Notes: a model not told the origin generated them from the letters alone. DNA of 64,000 nucleotides from Microdochium bolleyi (GCA_001566295.1 KQ964257.1:62001-126000), one strand, 5' to 3'. Counted from the stretch's first letter, positions 42,601 to 53,394 are shown. Translations and numbers: made by a program.

Positions 42601-43323
42601 GCCGCCGCCGTCCCGGCCGTCCCACCTCCGCCGAGCTTCTCCATGCTGTCCGCCGATGAAGACGAGGGCAAGGACAACGTCCTCAACCTGGACGCCGCGG
42701 GCGCGAGCTACTCCTTCTGGAACCTCAACAGGTGGCGCCACATGGGCGGCGGCCTGCGGGGGCTTGGTGCCGCGCACAGCCAGAGCACGGGCGTCCTGCC
42801 ACCACCAAGGGAGGAACCGACCAAGACGGCGGAGACCGGAACCAGCGCCCCGAACCCGGACCTGCTCGGCCCCGGCGGCAGCCAAGTCGACCGGCGAGGG
42901 TCCGACGACAGGTCGCCCATGTCGGCCTCGCCTGAGCGCAAGTCCGGCGAGGGGCGCGAGTCCCCCGGGAAGCGCCTGCGCGACAAGTTCCCGACCTTTT
43001 CCATCCCCACGACGACCATCACGCGGTCGAGCGAGGACCAGGGCGGCGGCGCGAGCAGCCCCAGCGGCGGCCGGCCCTCGCCGTTCAGCGAGGACAGCCA
43101 CGGAGCCCAGCAGCAGCTCGGCGTGCCCGGGATGGCGGAGCTGCGGCAGGACTCGGTCGTAAGCCGGCTGAGCGCGGAGCTGACGAGCGACGACGGCGGG
43201 GACGGGGACGGGGACGAGATGGCATGCACCAAGTGCGGCAGCCGCGAGTTCAAGGTGAAGAAGGTGGGCGGGAAGCAGCGCTTCATGTGCGGCAAGTGCG
43301 GGCGCATGGTCAACAGCGGGTGA
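39654..43323 (+). CDS. WD40-repeat protein (Dgr2/Laf1/WDR44-like) with C-terminal zinc ribbon
   Basis: Predicted exons 39654-39909, 40131-40318, 40383-40540 and 40608-43323 give 1105 residues. The first 320 residues are Ser/Pro-rich and disordered. A WD40 propeller follows: GAIWTMEFSKDGRYLATGGQDRIVRIW, GHTGDILDLSWSKNNFLLSSSMDKTVKLW, HKDFVTSIAF and ITGIRTRQ with LITSNDSRIRLYDL. The latter run resembles the yeast Dgr2/YMR102C and human WDR44 group. The C-terminal half is a long disordered Ser/Pro region (SRRSSIVQSRRGSLVQ), and the protein closes with a zinc ribbon, CTKCGSREF...CGKCGRMV. WDR44 binds Rab11; whether this fungal protein does is unknown. Its 3' end meets that of Rrb1. Confidence 0.87.
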
Positions 43324-43479
43324 TCTGTCAGCTACAGCAACACATCACGGAGCATCACCATTGGATACAGCCTCGATCAAGAAGAAAAAAAAATAACATT
43401 TGTCTAGCCAAACGCCTGGAGTATGTGCAAAATCATCAAAGTCATGCCCGCGTCCCGTCTATGCCCCCTCGCCCCTTGC

Positions 43480-44985
43480 TTACTTGCCCGTCACGCCAAA
43501 CACGACCGGGATCGGCCGGAAGATGCTGAACTCCTGGCCCGTGGCGACGAGCGTGCCGGGGATCTGCGGGTGCCAGTGGACCTCCTTTGTGTGCTCGCTG
43601 TAGTGCTCGAACAGCAGCTGCGGCGGCATGTCCTTGACGCCGGCGGTGTCCTTGCTCTCCTCGTCGTCGAGCTCGACAGACAGATCCCACAGCGTGACCT
43701 TGTTGTCGCCCGCGCCGACGGCGATCATGCTGTCGTCGGTGGGGTGCCACTCGATGGACGTGATCTGCTCCTTGTGGTACGCGAAGCTGGCGATCGGGGT
43801 CGGCTTCTCGTCGCCGCCCTTCCACGAGCGCAGATCCCAGACGCCCCAGACGCCGTTGTCGTCGCCCGTCGCGAGCAGGTGCGTCGTCAGCCGCGACCAG
43901 GACATGACGTTGACGTCGACGCCGCTGACCTGCACCGACAGCGCGGGCTTGCGGGACTTGCTGCGGACGTCCCAGACGCGGACCGTGCCGTCGCTGGACG
44001 CGGACGCGAAGACGGACGCCTCGCTGGGCGACCACTGGATCTCCTCGACGCTGCTCGTGTGGCCCTGGAAGGGGCGCGTGTCGGTCACCATGCCGCCGCC
44101 CGAGGTGCGCGTGGTGACGTAGATGAGGCCGTCGTTGTCGCCGGTCAGCAGCTTGCCCTCAGGGACGAGCGGGGACCAGTCGAGCGCGTAGCCCTCGGAC
44201 TTGTGCGCGCGGATCGTGCAGATGGGCTTGTTCTGCTGCGGCGTGATGACGGTGCCGGGGGTGTCAAAGGACGCGAGGTGCGGGGTGATGTCGTGGATGA
44301 GGACGTTGTTAGACTCGGTCATGGCCGCCACGAGGGTGGTCGGCGCGGAGGAGCCGCTGCCGGGGATCTGGTGCGCGCGGACGCGGTTCGTCGTGGACGT
44401 CAGGGGGATCGACTTGGCCTCGAGGATGGGGTCCGTCTCCTCGTCGTCGTCGTCCGACTCGTCGTCCGAGTCGTTGCCGTCGCGCTGCATGCGGCTCAGG
44501 CCGCTGAACTTCATGACCATGAGCTCGTTCTCCTTCTCGCGGCCGGCGCCGGCCTGCGTGCCCGCGACGGTGTACATGGTGGCCGGGTACGCCTTCTCGC
44601 GGCGGTCGCCGAGCCCGTCGCGCAGGATGTCAAAAGACAGGCAGGGCCAGGGCGTGCTGAGGTTGTGCAGCATCTCGTAGGTCGTGACGTCGGGCGCGAG
44701 GTGCTGGCCGGCCTCGAGCTTGTTGCGGCCCACGATGAAGGTGCCGTTGTTGGTGCCGTCGACGTCCATGCCGCCCGCGGCCTTCTCCTCGGCCTCGCGC
44801 TCGGCGTCGGGCCGGCCGTCGACGCCGGCCTCGAAGATCTCGTCCTCGCTCTCAAACTCGTCCTCGAACTCGTCCTCGAACTCGCCCATCTCGCGGTCGG
44901 CGCCGTCGACGTCCATGGGCTCGGGGCGGTCGCCGCCCTTGAGGGGCGTGTCGCCGTTCTCGTGATCCGCCACGCGCTTCGACAT
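43480..44985 (-). CDS. RRB1: Ribosome assembly protein Rrb1 (GRWD1-like WD40 protein)
   Basis: A single-exon protein of 501 residues. A very acidic N-terminus (a 12-base repeat gives EFEDEFEDEFE) is followed by the histone-binding-type N-terminal motif YEMLHNLSTPWPCLSFDIL. An acidic insert (DSDDESDDDDEE) comes next, and then WD40 blades such as GYALDWSPLVPEGKLLTGDNDG, SVEEIQWSPSEASVFASASSDGTVRVWD and ITSIEWHPTDDSMIAVGAGDNKVTLWD. Rrb1 is the nuclear chaperone that captures newly made ribosomal protein L3 for 60S assembly. The length, order of parts and sequence match the family. The first ATG opens directly on MSKRVADHENG. Confidence 0.94.
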   Translation of the reverse strand: MSKRVADHENGDTPLKGGDRPEPMDVDGADREMGEFEDEFEDEFESEDEIFEAGVDGRPDAEREAEEKAAGGMDVDGTNNGTFIVGRNKLEAGQHLAPDVTTYEMLHNLSTPWPCLSFDILRDGLGDRREKAYPATMYTVAGTQAGAGREKENELMVMKFSGLSRMQRDGNDSDDESDDDDEETDPILEAKSIPLTSTTNRVRAHQIPGSGSSAPTTLVAAMTESNNVLIHDITPHLASFDTPGTVITPQQNKPICTIRAHKSEGYALDWSPLVPEGKLLTGDNDGLIYVTTRTSGGGMVTDTRPFQGHTSSVEEIQWSPSEASVFASASSDGTVRVWDVRSKSRKPALSVQVSGVDVNVMSWSRLTTHLLATGDDNGVWGVWDLRSWKGGDEKPTPIASFAYHKEQITSIEWHPTDDSMIAVGAGDNKVTLWDLSVELDDEESKDTAGVKDMPPQLLFEHYSEHTKEVHWHPQIPGTLVATGQEFSIFRPIPVVFGVTGK

Positions 44986-45436
44986 GTTGGGATGCTGTGG
45001 CTGTGTTGGGGTATAAGAGTGTCGGAGAGGGGGGTGTTTGGTGTGCCGTGATCAGAAGCTGTCCGTCTGTGGTGATCAGAATTTTGGAGAGGCAGGAAAA
45101 GATGCAGGACCCCTCCAGACTTTTTAGTGGGGCCGACCGGCCGCACCCCGCCGCGACTCGGGAAAGTGGAGCCACGACAATAGCATGGGTGGCTTCGTGT
45201 ATTTGGTGTTTGAGGCAGCCGAGGGGATCCTGAATTCGTTGGGCTACGGGACGGGAGTAGACGCGGAGAGGACGAAGTAATTGTGGCAATTCAGATCTGG
45301 GATCCAAGTCCAGGACCCAGTTGGTTGTACGCGATTCTGTCTGCAGGCCAGAGTAGAGGAAATTTAAGATGACGAAAATCAAACCATCAACGATCATCTT
45401 TTCGACATTTTAGAGGAACGCTCTTTACATGATCTT
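44986..45436. other. Intergenic region upstream of Rrb1
   Basis: It holds the Rrb1 promoter and the 3' flank of the alpha/beta hydrolase. I see no other feature. Confidence 0.4.
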
Positions 45437-46298
45437 CTACGAGGCTTTAGTTGCAACTTCCTGGACAATCTCCACCACCTTGTCCACGTGTGTCAAGAAC
45501 GGGCTGTGCCCGCAGTCCTGCAGTCTGACAGCCTTCATCCCTGGCGCGTTCTCGATGATCCGCTCCTGCTGCGCCAGCGGTACGATGTAGTCCTGCTCGC
45601 CGACGATGTACGTCCGCGGGAAGCCCTCCAGGTCCGAGACAACCACGGGCGCTGGTGTCAGCATCGTTGCCGTGCAGAACCCTTCTAGAGACGCAAAGGT
45701 TTGCTCGGCGAGCTGCCGCGGGACGCACGAGTAGAACATGTGGAACGCGAGCTCCTTGCTCTCTGGGTCTGTCTTGAAGAAGCCGACCATCTGCCCGACG
45801 CAGCCGTTGTTGGTGATCTTGGCGGTCGATCAGAGAAGGTCTTTGACTTACCTTGCCGTCCTCGCGCGCGTCAATATCAAAAGCACCAGCAGAAGCAGGG
45901 TCGCACACCGACATGACAGTATCCTCGCGGCCCACAGGCAGCGTCGAGTTCATGTACACCACCGCCGCGAAGCCGCCCTCCTTCCCCTCGCGGGCCCTGT
46001 CGGTCACCGTGTGGCCCTTGATCGCCACCGTCGCGAAGAAGCCGCCAATCGAGTGCGCCAGGACCACCACTTTCCTGCCGTGGGCAAAGAGCTCGTCCGC
46101 GGCGCCGCGGACCACGGCGACGTCGTCGTCGGGCACCCTGACATCGTGCGTGGCGTTGCCCAGGCTTGCGAGGCACGGGGCCACGACGTCGGGGCCGGCG
46201 TTGCGCAGCGCGCTGGTCAGGGCGGCGTAGACTGCTGGCGGGTGGTATGCGCCGTGGACGAAGAGGATGGCTGGCGGTAAGACAGAGGTAGGAGACAT
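45437..46298 (-). CDS. Alpha/beta hydrolase
   Basis: Predicted exons 45852-46298 and 45437-45790 give 266 residues. The fold opens with PAILFVHGAYHPPAVY (oxyanion HGAY), the nucleophile serine is in VLAHSIGGF, the acid is in VGEQDYIVP and the catalytic histidine is in DCGHSPFL. No signal peptide is present. The intron has two possible acceptors; the one before ATGGTCGGC gives a 61-base intron, while the other would make a 34-base intron, below the usual fungal minimum. The family resembles fungal hydrolases annotated as methylesterase or salicylate-esterase-like, but the substrate cannot be read from sequence. Confidence 0.88.
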
Positions 46299-47463
46299 TG
46301 TGGTGGTGGGTGGTATATTTGAAGTTTAGCCGCAAGAGTGAGGTGTGTATAGAACAGCTTTCTATAGTCACGAAGGACCTGTACTATAGCCCGAATGTCA
46401 GGCGGCGAGGTGGAGAGGACTCAGCACACAACACGTCACGGAGCGTGGTGCTTGTGTAGGATCACGTCAGATCTGATGTTCGATACCTGGTGCTCGCTGC
46501 ATAGGGTAGCCAAGAAGATCCTGTAAGCACTAGTCGTATACTCGGCAAGCAAGCGCGATCAGCATCATTGGGAAAGACAAAGGTCCCCTTTGATCACAGT
46601 CTTGTACCTCGAGACTGAAGTCAGATTGCCTCTCTGGTTGGGGAGAACAGGCTGGCGGGCCAGGCTCTTTGGCCGGCAAGCCGAGTTGCAGCAACAACGT
46701 CATCTCCGCACATATCGCTAGCGTGCAACACACAGTCGTCGCCACGAGCAATGGAAGGCGGCCATGGTGTTTTGTCGTCGAGCCTGTGGAGTGGGCCGGC
46801 CTCTCGGTTTGCAGAAGCGTGATCCACGCCACAGTATAAGAAGTGGACAATCGAGCAGTCTGCTGGGACAACGATGACAAGAGTCTTGTCTTGGTAGGAG
46901 CTTTTCCTGTGGAGGCCGCCCGGACCAATCTCGCGTGCGCTAAAGACGTGCGTTCAGTAACCGACAGTTTTCAGATGCGGCTGGACGGGGCATGACCTCC
47001 GCGAGTGGCTCTGCTGCGGTGAGACACGGGCGCGGGTAGAGACGCCATGCCGTGCCGAATCGAAAGCTTGGCTCGACATAATCTGAGAGCGCCAGGGGCC
47101 GAGGGTCTAGGCAGATGATTGCGCATCGTCATTTGACCGTGCATTCAGCTGCCCCGATTTATCGGCGGCCAGCCCGGTCAAGACAGGGGAAAGCGGCAGG
47201 CAGTGGGACCACGCTATTGTTCTGGCTGGCCAGCCGAGCATCATTGAGCAGTTGTGGCTTGCGCGAAGCCCGGTCTAGTCGAGGTGTGCCCGGCAGGCAC
47301 CGAATCCCTCGCAAGCACCGGCCTGTTCCATGGGATAGCATGGGATATAAGTAACAGGAGCACAGCACCTCGTGCTCTGGTCTGCTCTTGGCCCCGAGAT
47401 CTCCTGTTGCTCTTCAACCCCACCAAGACATTCGTTGCTTCCATTCCCGGTGGGCATTTCAAC
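46299..47463. promoter_or_regulatory. Divergent intergenic region
   Basis: The interval lies between the hydrolase and the Ser/Thr-rich secreted protein. ATATAA at 47345-47350 lies about 115 bases before the plus-strand ATG and is a plausible TATA box. The open frames here have no family resemblance. Confidence 0.4.
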
Positions 47464-48711
47464 ATGGGTCGTCTTGCAACCATCGCATCTTGGGCGGCTG
47501 CCCTCTCCTCGTCCATTGTTGTTGCTCAGGCCCCTGGGTGCACGACGCAGAATGCCCCCAACTTGCTGGTAAACCCCTCATGGGAGGATGGGACATCTGG
47601 GTGGACCTACACCGTGCCAGGGGGGATTGTGTCTGTCACGGATGCCCAAGCCCTCGATGGCAGCAAGTCCCTGTAGGTCCCTCTCACGACCACCTCCAGA
47701 CGGCGAGTCACTGACGAGTCAACTTTCAGCCTTTTGCCCTCCCAGGCATCATATAGTCTTGTCCAACAGACTCTCAACAACCTTGTCATCGGCGAGACAT
47801 ACGACATCTCACTCAGCTTCAATGGGGTTGTGAACCCACAATACGCAGTAACAGAGCAGTGCATCATGTACCTCTATCATGACAGTCTGACCACATCCAA
47901 TCTCATCCAACAAAGAGTGTTTCCGTTCAGTCGCAGTACGAACACGGGATGGCAAACATTCGGAGGTTCATACACAGCAACAAGTTCCACACTGACGCTG
48001 GGCTATTATGCTTCCTGCACTCCCTACAGAACCCCCACAATCTACAATCTCTACATCGACAATGCCATCGTGAGAGGTCCGCCTGTTGAAGTGTGCCCTA
48101 CCCCGGAGCCAACCCCAACTCCCACTCCCACCCCCACGTCAACTTCCCAGACCACAACCTCGACAACCTCGTCGTCAAGCGACCCAGCTACTACTTCGAG
48201 CACTACCGATTCGAGCAGTACTACCTCGAGCAGCACCAGCTCGAGCACTACCGAATCGAGCAGCACTACCTCGAGCAGCACTACCTCGAGCAGCACTACT
48301 TCGAGCACTATCGATCCGAGCAGTAGTACCTCGAGCAGCACTACTTCAAGCACCACCTCGAGCAGCGCCAGCTCGAGCACTACCGATGCGAGCAGCACCA
48401 CTTCAAGCACTACCGATTCGAACACCGCCGCGAGTAGCACCACTTCCACCGCTGCTTCCAGCACTACTGCTTCCAGCACCGATACTACTAGCACGACCAC
48501 TTCCAGCACTACTACTTCTAGTACCGATGCTTCCAGCACGTCGTCGTCGTCATCGTCGCTGTCAACAAGCAGCCAAGTCTCCATTTCCACAAGCACAACT
48601 ACCACCGGCTTGCCCTATCCCACAAAGTCGACGCCTAGCAGCCATCCGACAGCCTCTCCCACACGGAGGCCCTGTAGGCCCAAGAAGATGCGCATTGTGG
48701 CATCTGAATAG
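47464..48711 (+). CDS. Secreted protein with carbohydrate-binding-like domain and Ser/Thr repeat tail
   Basis: Predicted exons 47464-47672 and 47730-48711 give 396 residues. A signal peptide (about 1-22) precedes a 170-residue beta-rich domain beginning CTTQNAPNLLVNPSWEDGTSGWTY. The NPSFE/W-type start and the YDISLSFNG, TLTLGYYASC and YNLYIDNAIV pattern fit jelly-roll CBM4_9-like modules of fungal surface proteins. A Pro/Thr spacer (TPTPTPTPTS) and about 150 Ser/Thr residues follow, expected to be heavily O-glycosylated. The C-terminus is short and basic (RRPCRPKKMR), with no GPI signal. It is probably secreted to or through the wall. A downstream intron hiding another C-terminus is possible. 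Confidence 0.72.
48163..48560 (+). repeat. Coding Ser/Thr minisatellite
   Basis: Imperfect tandem units related to TCGAGCAGCACTACC, 12-15 bases long and always in frame, encode SSTTSS-type repeats. Units near 48230-48310 are closest to identical, and those further 3' have drifted (more TTC-AGC and GCT-TCC). This is typical of length-variable fungal wall-protein tails. Confidence 0.75.
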
Positions 48712-49213
48712 GAGAGCCAAGCAAACGTCGAGTCCGACTGGCAACTTGACACACACCCTCATCGGCGGGTACGCCACTTGTGGTGCACTACAGGAAGCGG
48801 ACTTGATTCTTTTCTTCACTTGAGACCAAGCTTTCTTGCCACGGGTCATCTCGCCCCCACCACTGCGTTTTGCTCCACGAGCGCCGTGAGACACACAAGT
48901 GGTTTGGCCTGTGAATCATCCGATTTAGAATATTGATAATTCTTAATTAGACATGAGTATCTCCATGGTCCCGCTTCTTGAAACTTCCATATATCATGAT
49001 TGGGTGATCGAAGAAACACGGCCCTCAACTCAAAGTATATGCTACCTTATATGACGAGTGCTCACCGCTAAGGGGTTATTCTTGAAGGACAGCTTGTTGG
49101 CCATGTTACTTTAGGAATATATGTTCAGCAAAAACCCCATGAGCGCAGATGCTCTCAAGTTTGTCCTGGAAACGAAAGTATTCACTATTCGCTCGGCTGC
49201 ACCACTCTGCTCG
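48712..49213. other. Convergent intergenic region
   Basis: AT-richer DNA between two gene 3' ends; I see no feature in it. Confidence 0.4.
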
Positions 49214-50296
49214 TTACAATAAGACAAAACTCGCGCCGTTATCCACGGCAACCTCCTGCGGCATCTTAATCTTCCCCCGCGCCTCCCCCTCTGCCTCCTC
49301 ATCCTCCCGTCCTCTCAGCTGCTGAATCGCCCACTCCAGCGTCCGGTCCTCGAACCGAAGCCCCCACGACAGTAGGCCCATGTAGCTGAGCCCGCCGCCC
49401 GGCAGATCTCCGTTGCGTCCATAGTACTTCATGCCACGGTCCGGGATCTGCGCGATCGCGAGCGCCTCGCCGGTGCCGCACGTGGCCTGGATGCCACTCG
49501 AGTACGAGTCGCCGAACGGCGCGAGGTGCGCGAGCAGCCGCAGCTTCGGGGACGAGAGGAGGTTCCTGAGGGCGGGCTCCGTGGCGTAGACGCCGTGCGC
49601 CGCGAGGAGGATGGCCTCGCCCTCACCGGCGCTGTCTTCTCCACCGCCTGATGCTGCTGTGCTCACGAGCGCGACGGCAAAGTTGTTGAAGGCGTTGACC
49701 TTGAGCGCTACGATGGTGAGCCAGCCGGGCAGCGGTGGGCCCGTGTGTCCGCTCTGCCACGAAGCCGTGGCATCGTCCCCTGCTGCCGCCGCCGGCTCGA
49801 AGGGTGCCAGGTGCACAACTGTGCGGAAGTGGCCCCAGCCGAGCACATTGGCGTGCGAGGCATTTGTCACGTAGATGGGCGTGGCGGGCGAGAACTGCAG
49901 CAGGGCCGGCTTGTTGCAGTGCTCGACGGCGCCCGTGACAACGATGGCGTCGACGACTTCTTCCCCGCCATCTTTGCGTGCATTAGGCCGGGCAGCGGCC
50001 TCGATCTCTCGGATGGCCGTGTCGATGTCGGCCTTGGTCTTCATGGCGGGCGGCGTCTCGAGCGTCATGCCTATGATGAAGCGCGAGACTAGGACGGCGA
50101 GATCGCCGAACCACGGGTCCACGACGACATGGAAGTATGCGTTGGCCGATGGCGATGGCGACGGTCTGGGCAGAGACACGAGCCAGGCGACGTTGCCATT
50201 GATGGAGGTGAGGATCGGCCGGAGAGCTGTCGCCTGCGATGATGCCTGGTGTTCCCTCAGGAGCTCTGTCCTGTTGTGTGCCGTGACTGCTGCCAT
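49214..50296 (-). CDS. Metallo-beta-lactamase-fold-like fungal protein, degenerate metal site
   Basis: A single-exon frame of 360 residues. The order of elements fits the fungal family annotated as metallo-beta-lactamase-superfamily proteins: SINGNVAWLVSLPRP, a VVDPWFGD strand, then DAIVVTGAVEHCNKPALLQFSP, where the HxHxDH motif would be, then IYVTNASHANVLGWGHFRTV. Here only one histidine of that motif is left (VEHC), so hydrolysis by a two-metal centre is doubtful. Later blocks are AHGVYATEPALRNLL and GIQATCGTGEALAIAQIPD. There is no signal peptide. The molecular function is unknown. Confidence 0.68.
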   Translation of the reverse strand: MAAVTAHNRTELLREHQASSQATALRPILTSINGNVAWLVSLPRPSPSPSANAYFHVVVDPWFGDLAVLVSRFIIGMTLETPPAMKTKADIDTAIREIEAAARPNARKDGGEEVVDAIVVTGAVEHCNKPALLQFSPATPIYVTNASHANVLGWGHFRTVVHLAPFEPAAAAGDDATASWQSGHTGPPLPGWLTIVALKVNAFNNFAVALVSTAASGGGEDSAGEGEAILLAAHGVYATEPALRNLLSSPKLRLLAHLAPFGDSYSSGIQATCGTGEALAIAQIPDRGMKYYGRNGDLPGGGLSYMGLLSWGLRFEDRTLEWAIQQLRGREDEEAEGEARGKIKMPQEVAVDNGASFVLL

Positions 50297-50850
50297 GATT
50301 TGAAGTCTGGATTGAGTTTCTGCCCAGTGTCACTTGTGTTTCAGTCGTGTATACTGTCTTATATGCCTCCCAGGCCGTGTTGGGATGTCTTGGTTGGTTG
50401 TTTTCATGAACTGCTGGAAGCGTGACTTCGGCATGTCACCAGCTTATCCCTACGGAGTGAGGATCAAGAGGACCTTAAAAGCACGAGACACTCGATACCT
50501 GGCCCTGCCCTCCGAAGGCTGTCATGAGCTCGCCAATCGGTAGTCAACTGTCAGCTGTCAGCTTAGGACGCCAAGCTCGCACTTTTGCTCCACTCCTTCC
50601 GACGATCGTCTGCCCATGGGTCAATCACAAGTGCCACTCTGTCGGGCACTCTTGCCTAGTGCGGGATGGGTGCTGACAAGTCGACTCCCGGAGCCATCCA
50701 TGGTCCTCGCAATAGAATTCATCGCTACCAAGATATAATGCCGTTGCCGAATAAAAACGCCCCTCACGTGTATGGACCCCCAGAACGCCTCCCTGGTCCC
50801 CTGACCATGGTAACAAAATGCTGCCGGCATGAAGCAAGGCCGGACTACAA
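50297..50850. other. Intergenic region
   Basis: It lies between the MBL-like gene's start and the 3' end of the RING-like gene. I see no feature beyond the expected promoter and 3' flank. Confidence 0.4.
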
Positions 50851-52655
50851 TCACAAGAATATCCCCACCCACGCCGACTTGTTGCCGACCTCCTCCTCGC
50901 AGCCATCCACCGCGCAGTACGTCTTCCTGCCGAGGCGTCCGTCCGAGGACGTCGGCCGCTGGAAGCCAGTGTAGACCGAGCTGCGCGTGGACTGCGCACG
51001 CCCCTCGTAGCACCTTTTGCAGTACACCTATGAAACACAAGAATGTCAGGACCGTGCGCCATCAGAACAAAGAAAGGGTGTAAGCTTACGTGGCCACAGC
51101 CCTTGACGGCAAAGAAGTGGTGCTCGGCCTTGTCTCTGCGCGTCCGCGCCTTCTTTGCTGGTGGACCGGAGGCATCAGCCGCATCCTCGTCGGGGTCGTA
51201 CGCCAATTCCTCCTCGCAGCTGGGACACATGGCAACGACCTCCTCGCCCGTGTCCCGGGTGAAGCCATCCCTCGCTGCCTTTGGAGGCTCGTGCTTCGGC
51301 TTCGGTGCTGGCGGGGGCCCGTGCCGACTGTGGAAATGGTGGTGCGGCGTGGCTCCGTAGTTGAGATCGATCGTCCCGAAGCCGGGGATGTTGAGGCCAC
51401 TCAAGGCTCCGAAGCCGGGCGGCATGGTGTGCACGTGGGGATGGAGCGGTCTCGCGCCCGTGATCGCCACGTCGTCAGAGGCACCCGGTGGCCTGTGGTG
51501 GTGGGCTCGCCGCATGAGATTGCCAAAGATGGGCGTGAACAGGTTGTGCATGTTAGGCATCCACGGCCGGGGCTCGACTGGCGCTGGGCGTGAGGCGGCT
51601 GTTCGTGGCGGGTTATGCCGTCTGCCGGAACCCCTAACTCCAGCGTTGATGGTCGGACCCGTCGCGGTGACCTCGTCCTCCGAGTCTGAGAGCAGGCTGA
51701 TGACATTTGGCCCATTGCCGACATAGCTGGCGTCGCTGCGGTTGAGGGCAGGTGGCGGCACGCTGCGCTGTGCAGAGCGTCGTCTGTTCATGCGAGGCGG
51801 GTGGACCGGAGCAGCTGGTCGCGGGAACGGTAAGACGGGTTGAGGATCGTCGTCGAGCGTGAGATCGATGACCTCTGCGGGTGCCGATGGGCCTTGCGAC
51901 CGCTGCTGGCTGCGCCGCCGGTTTGGTGGGCGCGTGCGGCCGCTGCCCTGGCCAAGCTCCATCCTCACGAGCTCGTCACCGTCGCGGCCGACTCGGTCCA
52001 TATTGTGGAGGTGTGCGCTGTTCTGGTGGAAGTGGATCAGCTGGTCGCGGATCGAGCCTTCCATGGGCTCGCGGAACAACGATTCGGCGCCAAAGACCGC
52101 AGCTGCCTCGAGGATCTCGCGCAGCGGGGTCCCGTTGTTATTGAAGCCTGGATGCTGCGGCGAGTTGCCGGTCGCAAAGGAGCTGAGCAGGTCGAACGCG
52201 TCGAGGTCGTCCTGCGCGAGGAAGTCGTCGATTTCGTCGACGAAGAGGCTCTCTTCTTCGTCCTGTTCGAGGTGTCCGGGATCCGTGTTCACGCCGGGAA
52301 ACCCATGCCCGTTGTGGTGGTGGTGATGGTGGTGGTAATGGTGATGCAGGTGTTCCTGCTGTCGTATCAGCTCGTCCACGTCAACGTCGGAGTCGTAGAA
52401 GCCACCAAAGTCGTCTGGGTCCAGTCCGTCGAGGTCGTCGTGCTCGTCGGCGAACAAGTCGTGATCGATGTCTTCGTCGTCCTCGTCCTCGTCGATGGCC
52501 GAGCCGCTGCTGTTTGAGGCCTCAGTGTCTTCCGCCTCTGTCTCCTCCTCGTCCGGGGAGTCGCTGTGTATGTCTATTGAGTCTGAGCGGTTGTGTGTAG
52601 GATCCGCAAGAGAAGAAGTATCGACACCAGCATCCGAGCCTCCGTACTCAGACAT
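50851..52655 (-). CDS. RING-like zinc-finger protein (fungal cell-cycle-control-protein type)
   Basis: Predicted exons 51090-52655 and 50851-51027 give 580 residues. The first 400 residues are disordered and acidic, with a His-rich run (about residues 94-107), a possible SUMO-interacting motif VIDLTLDDD and a second ISLLSDSEDE. The C-terminal zinc site reads MCPSCEEEL, a long basic insert, FAVKGCGHV, and after the intron YCKRCYEGR and YCAVDGCEEEV. This gives the C-x2-C, C-x-H, C-x2-C, C-x4-C layout of a RING-type E3. SUMO-interacting motifs plus RING would suggest a SUMO-targeted ubiquitin ligase, but this is inference. It lies in tandem downstream of Prp19. Confidence 0.8.
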
Positions 52656-53394
52656 AGTGAACCTGGACGTCTGCTGCTGGTGCCGTCCGGTAAGGCCGCC
52701 GCGGCAGCTTGTGCCGCCCCAGGCTGTCCCCAGGCGGTGGCGGGATGTTGTGCCTGGTGTGCTCGCGCGCCGGACGCGGCAGCAGTATCCGCGTGTCGGG
52801 ACTGCGGTCTGCGTGTTCTCTGCCAGGCAGATGATTTGGTGTAAAAAGGCAGCTAGGGTGGCGACATGGCAAGTGGAGGGTGGCAAAGGGTCGGCACGAG
52901 CAGGAGCGACTTCGGCGGGGCAGACGCAGGCGCGCAGGCGTACGTTGTGCTCGTGGAGAGGCGCGTGGTGTCGGGGTCGTCGTCGTTGTCGTGGCACGGT
53001 AGAGCGAGCGGGAGAGATGTTTGTGCGTGGTTTGAAATGCAGTTGGCGTGCGGACCGGACAAGCACGACGTCAGGGCAAAGGCTACGCTATGCTGCTTAG
53101 TAGGGTACCTATCAACAGTGAGGCCCTTGATTGTTGTGGTGTGGACCCTGCCCTGACATGGCCGGCGTTAACGCCGCCTAAGCGCCGTGTGGCGACATCA
53201 CATCGCCGACGCGCTCAATCATCGCGGATTGTGTCCGACACACACGGTTCAGTCACGCACAACTAGATCCGGGCTGCATGCCGACAGCCAAGCTACCAGC
53301 GGTGTCGTGTGTGCATTTTTGTTACTCCTAGGGTACCATGCAAGCATGTCTATTGGGAACACATCGCTATTTCAGATCCACGCCCGACTGATTC
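52656..53394. other. Intergenic region between RING-like and Prp19 genes
   Basis: It contains the RING gene promoter and the Prp19 3' flank. The open frame that extends the RING gene upstream to 53066 is a chance extension without domain content. Confidence 0.4.

Noticed and set aside
43423..45051. 542-residue plus-strand frame opposite Rrb1
   Set aside because: Antisense shadow; the minus strand encodes a complete WD40 protein.
48170..48560. Possible CRISPR-like array
   Set aside because: The units are contiguous and in frame within a Ser/Thr-rich coding region, with no spacers, in a eukaryote.
52656..53066. N-terminal extension of the RING-like protein
   Set aside because: The extension has no domain content; MSEYGGSD at 52655 is the first ATG followed by the acidic, conserved-looking region.
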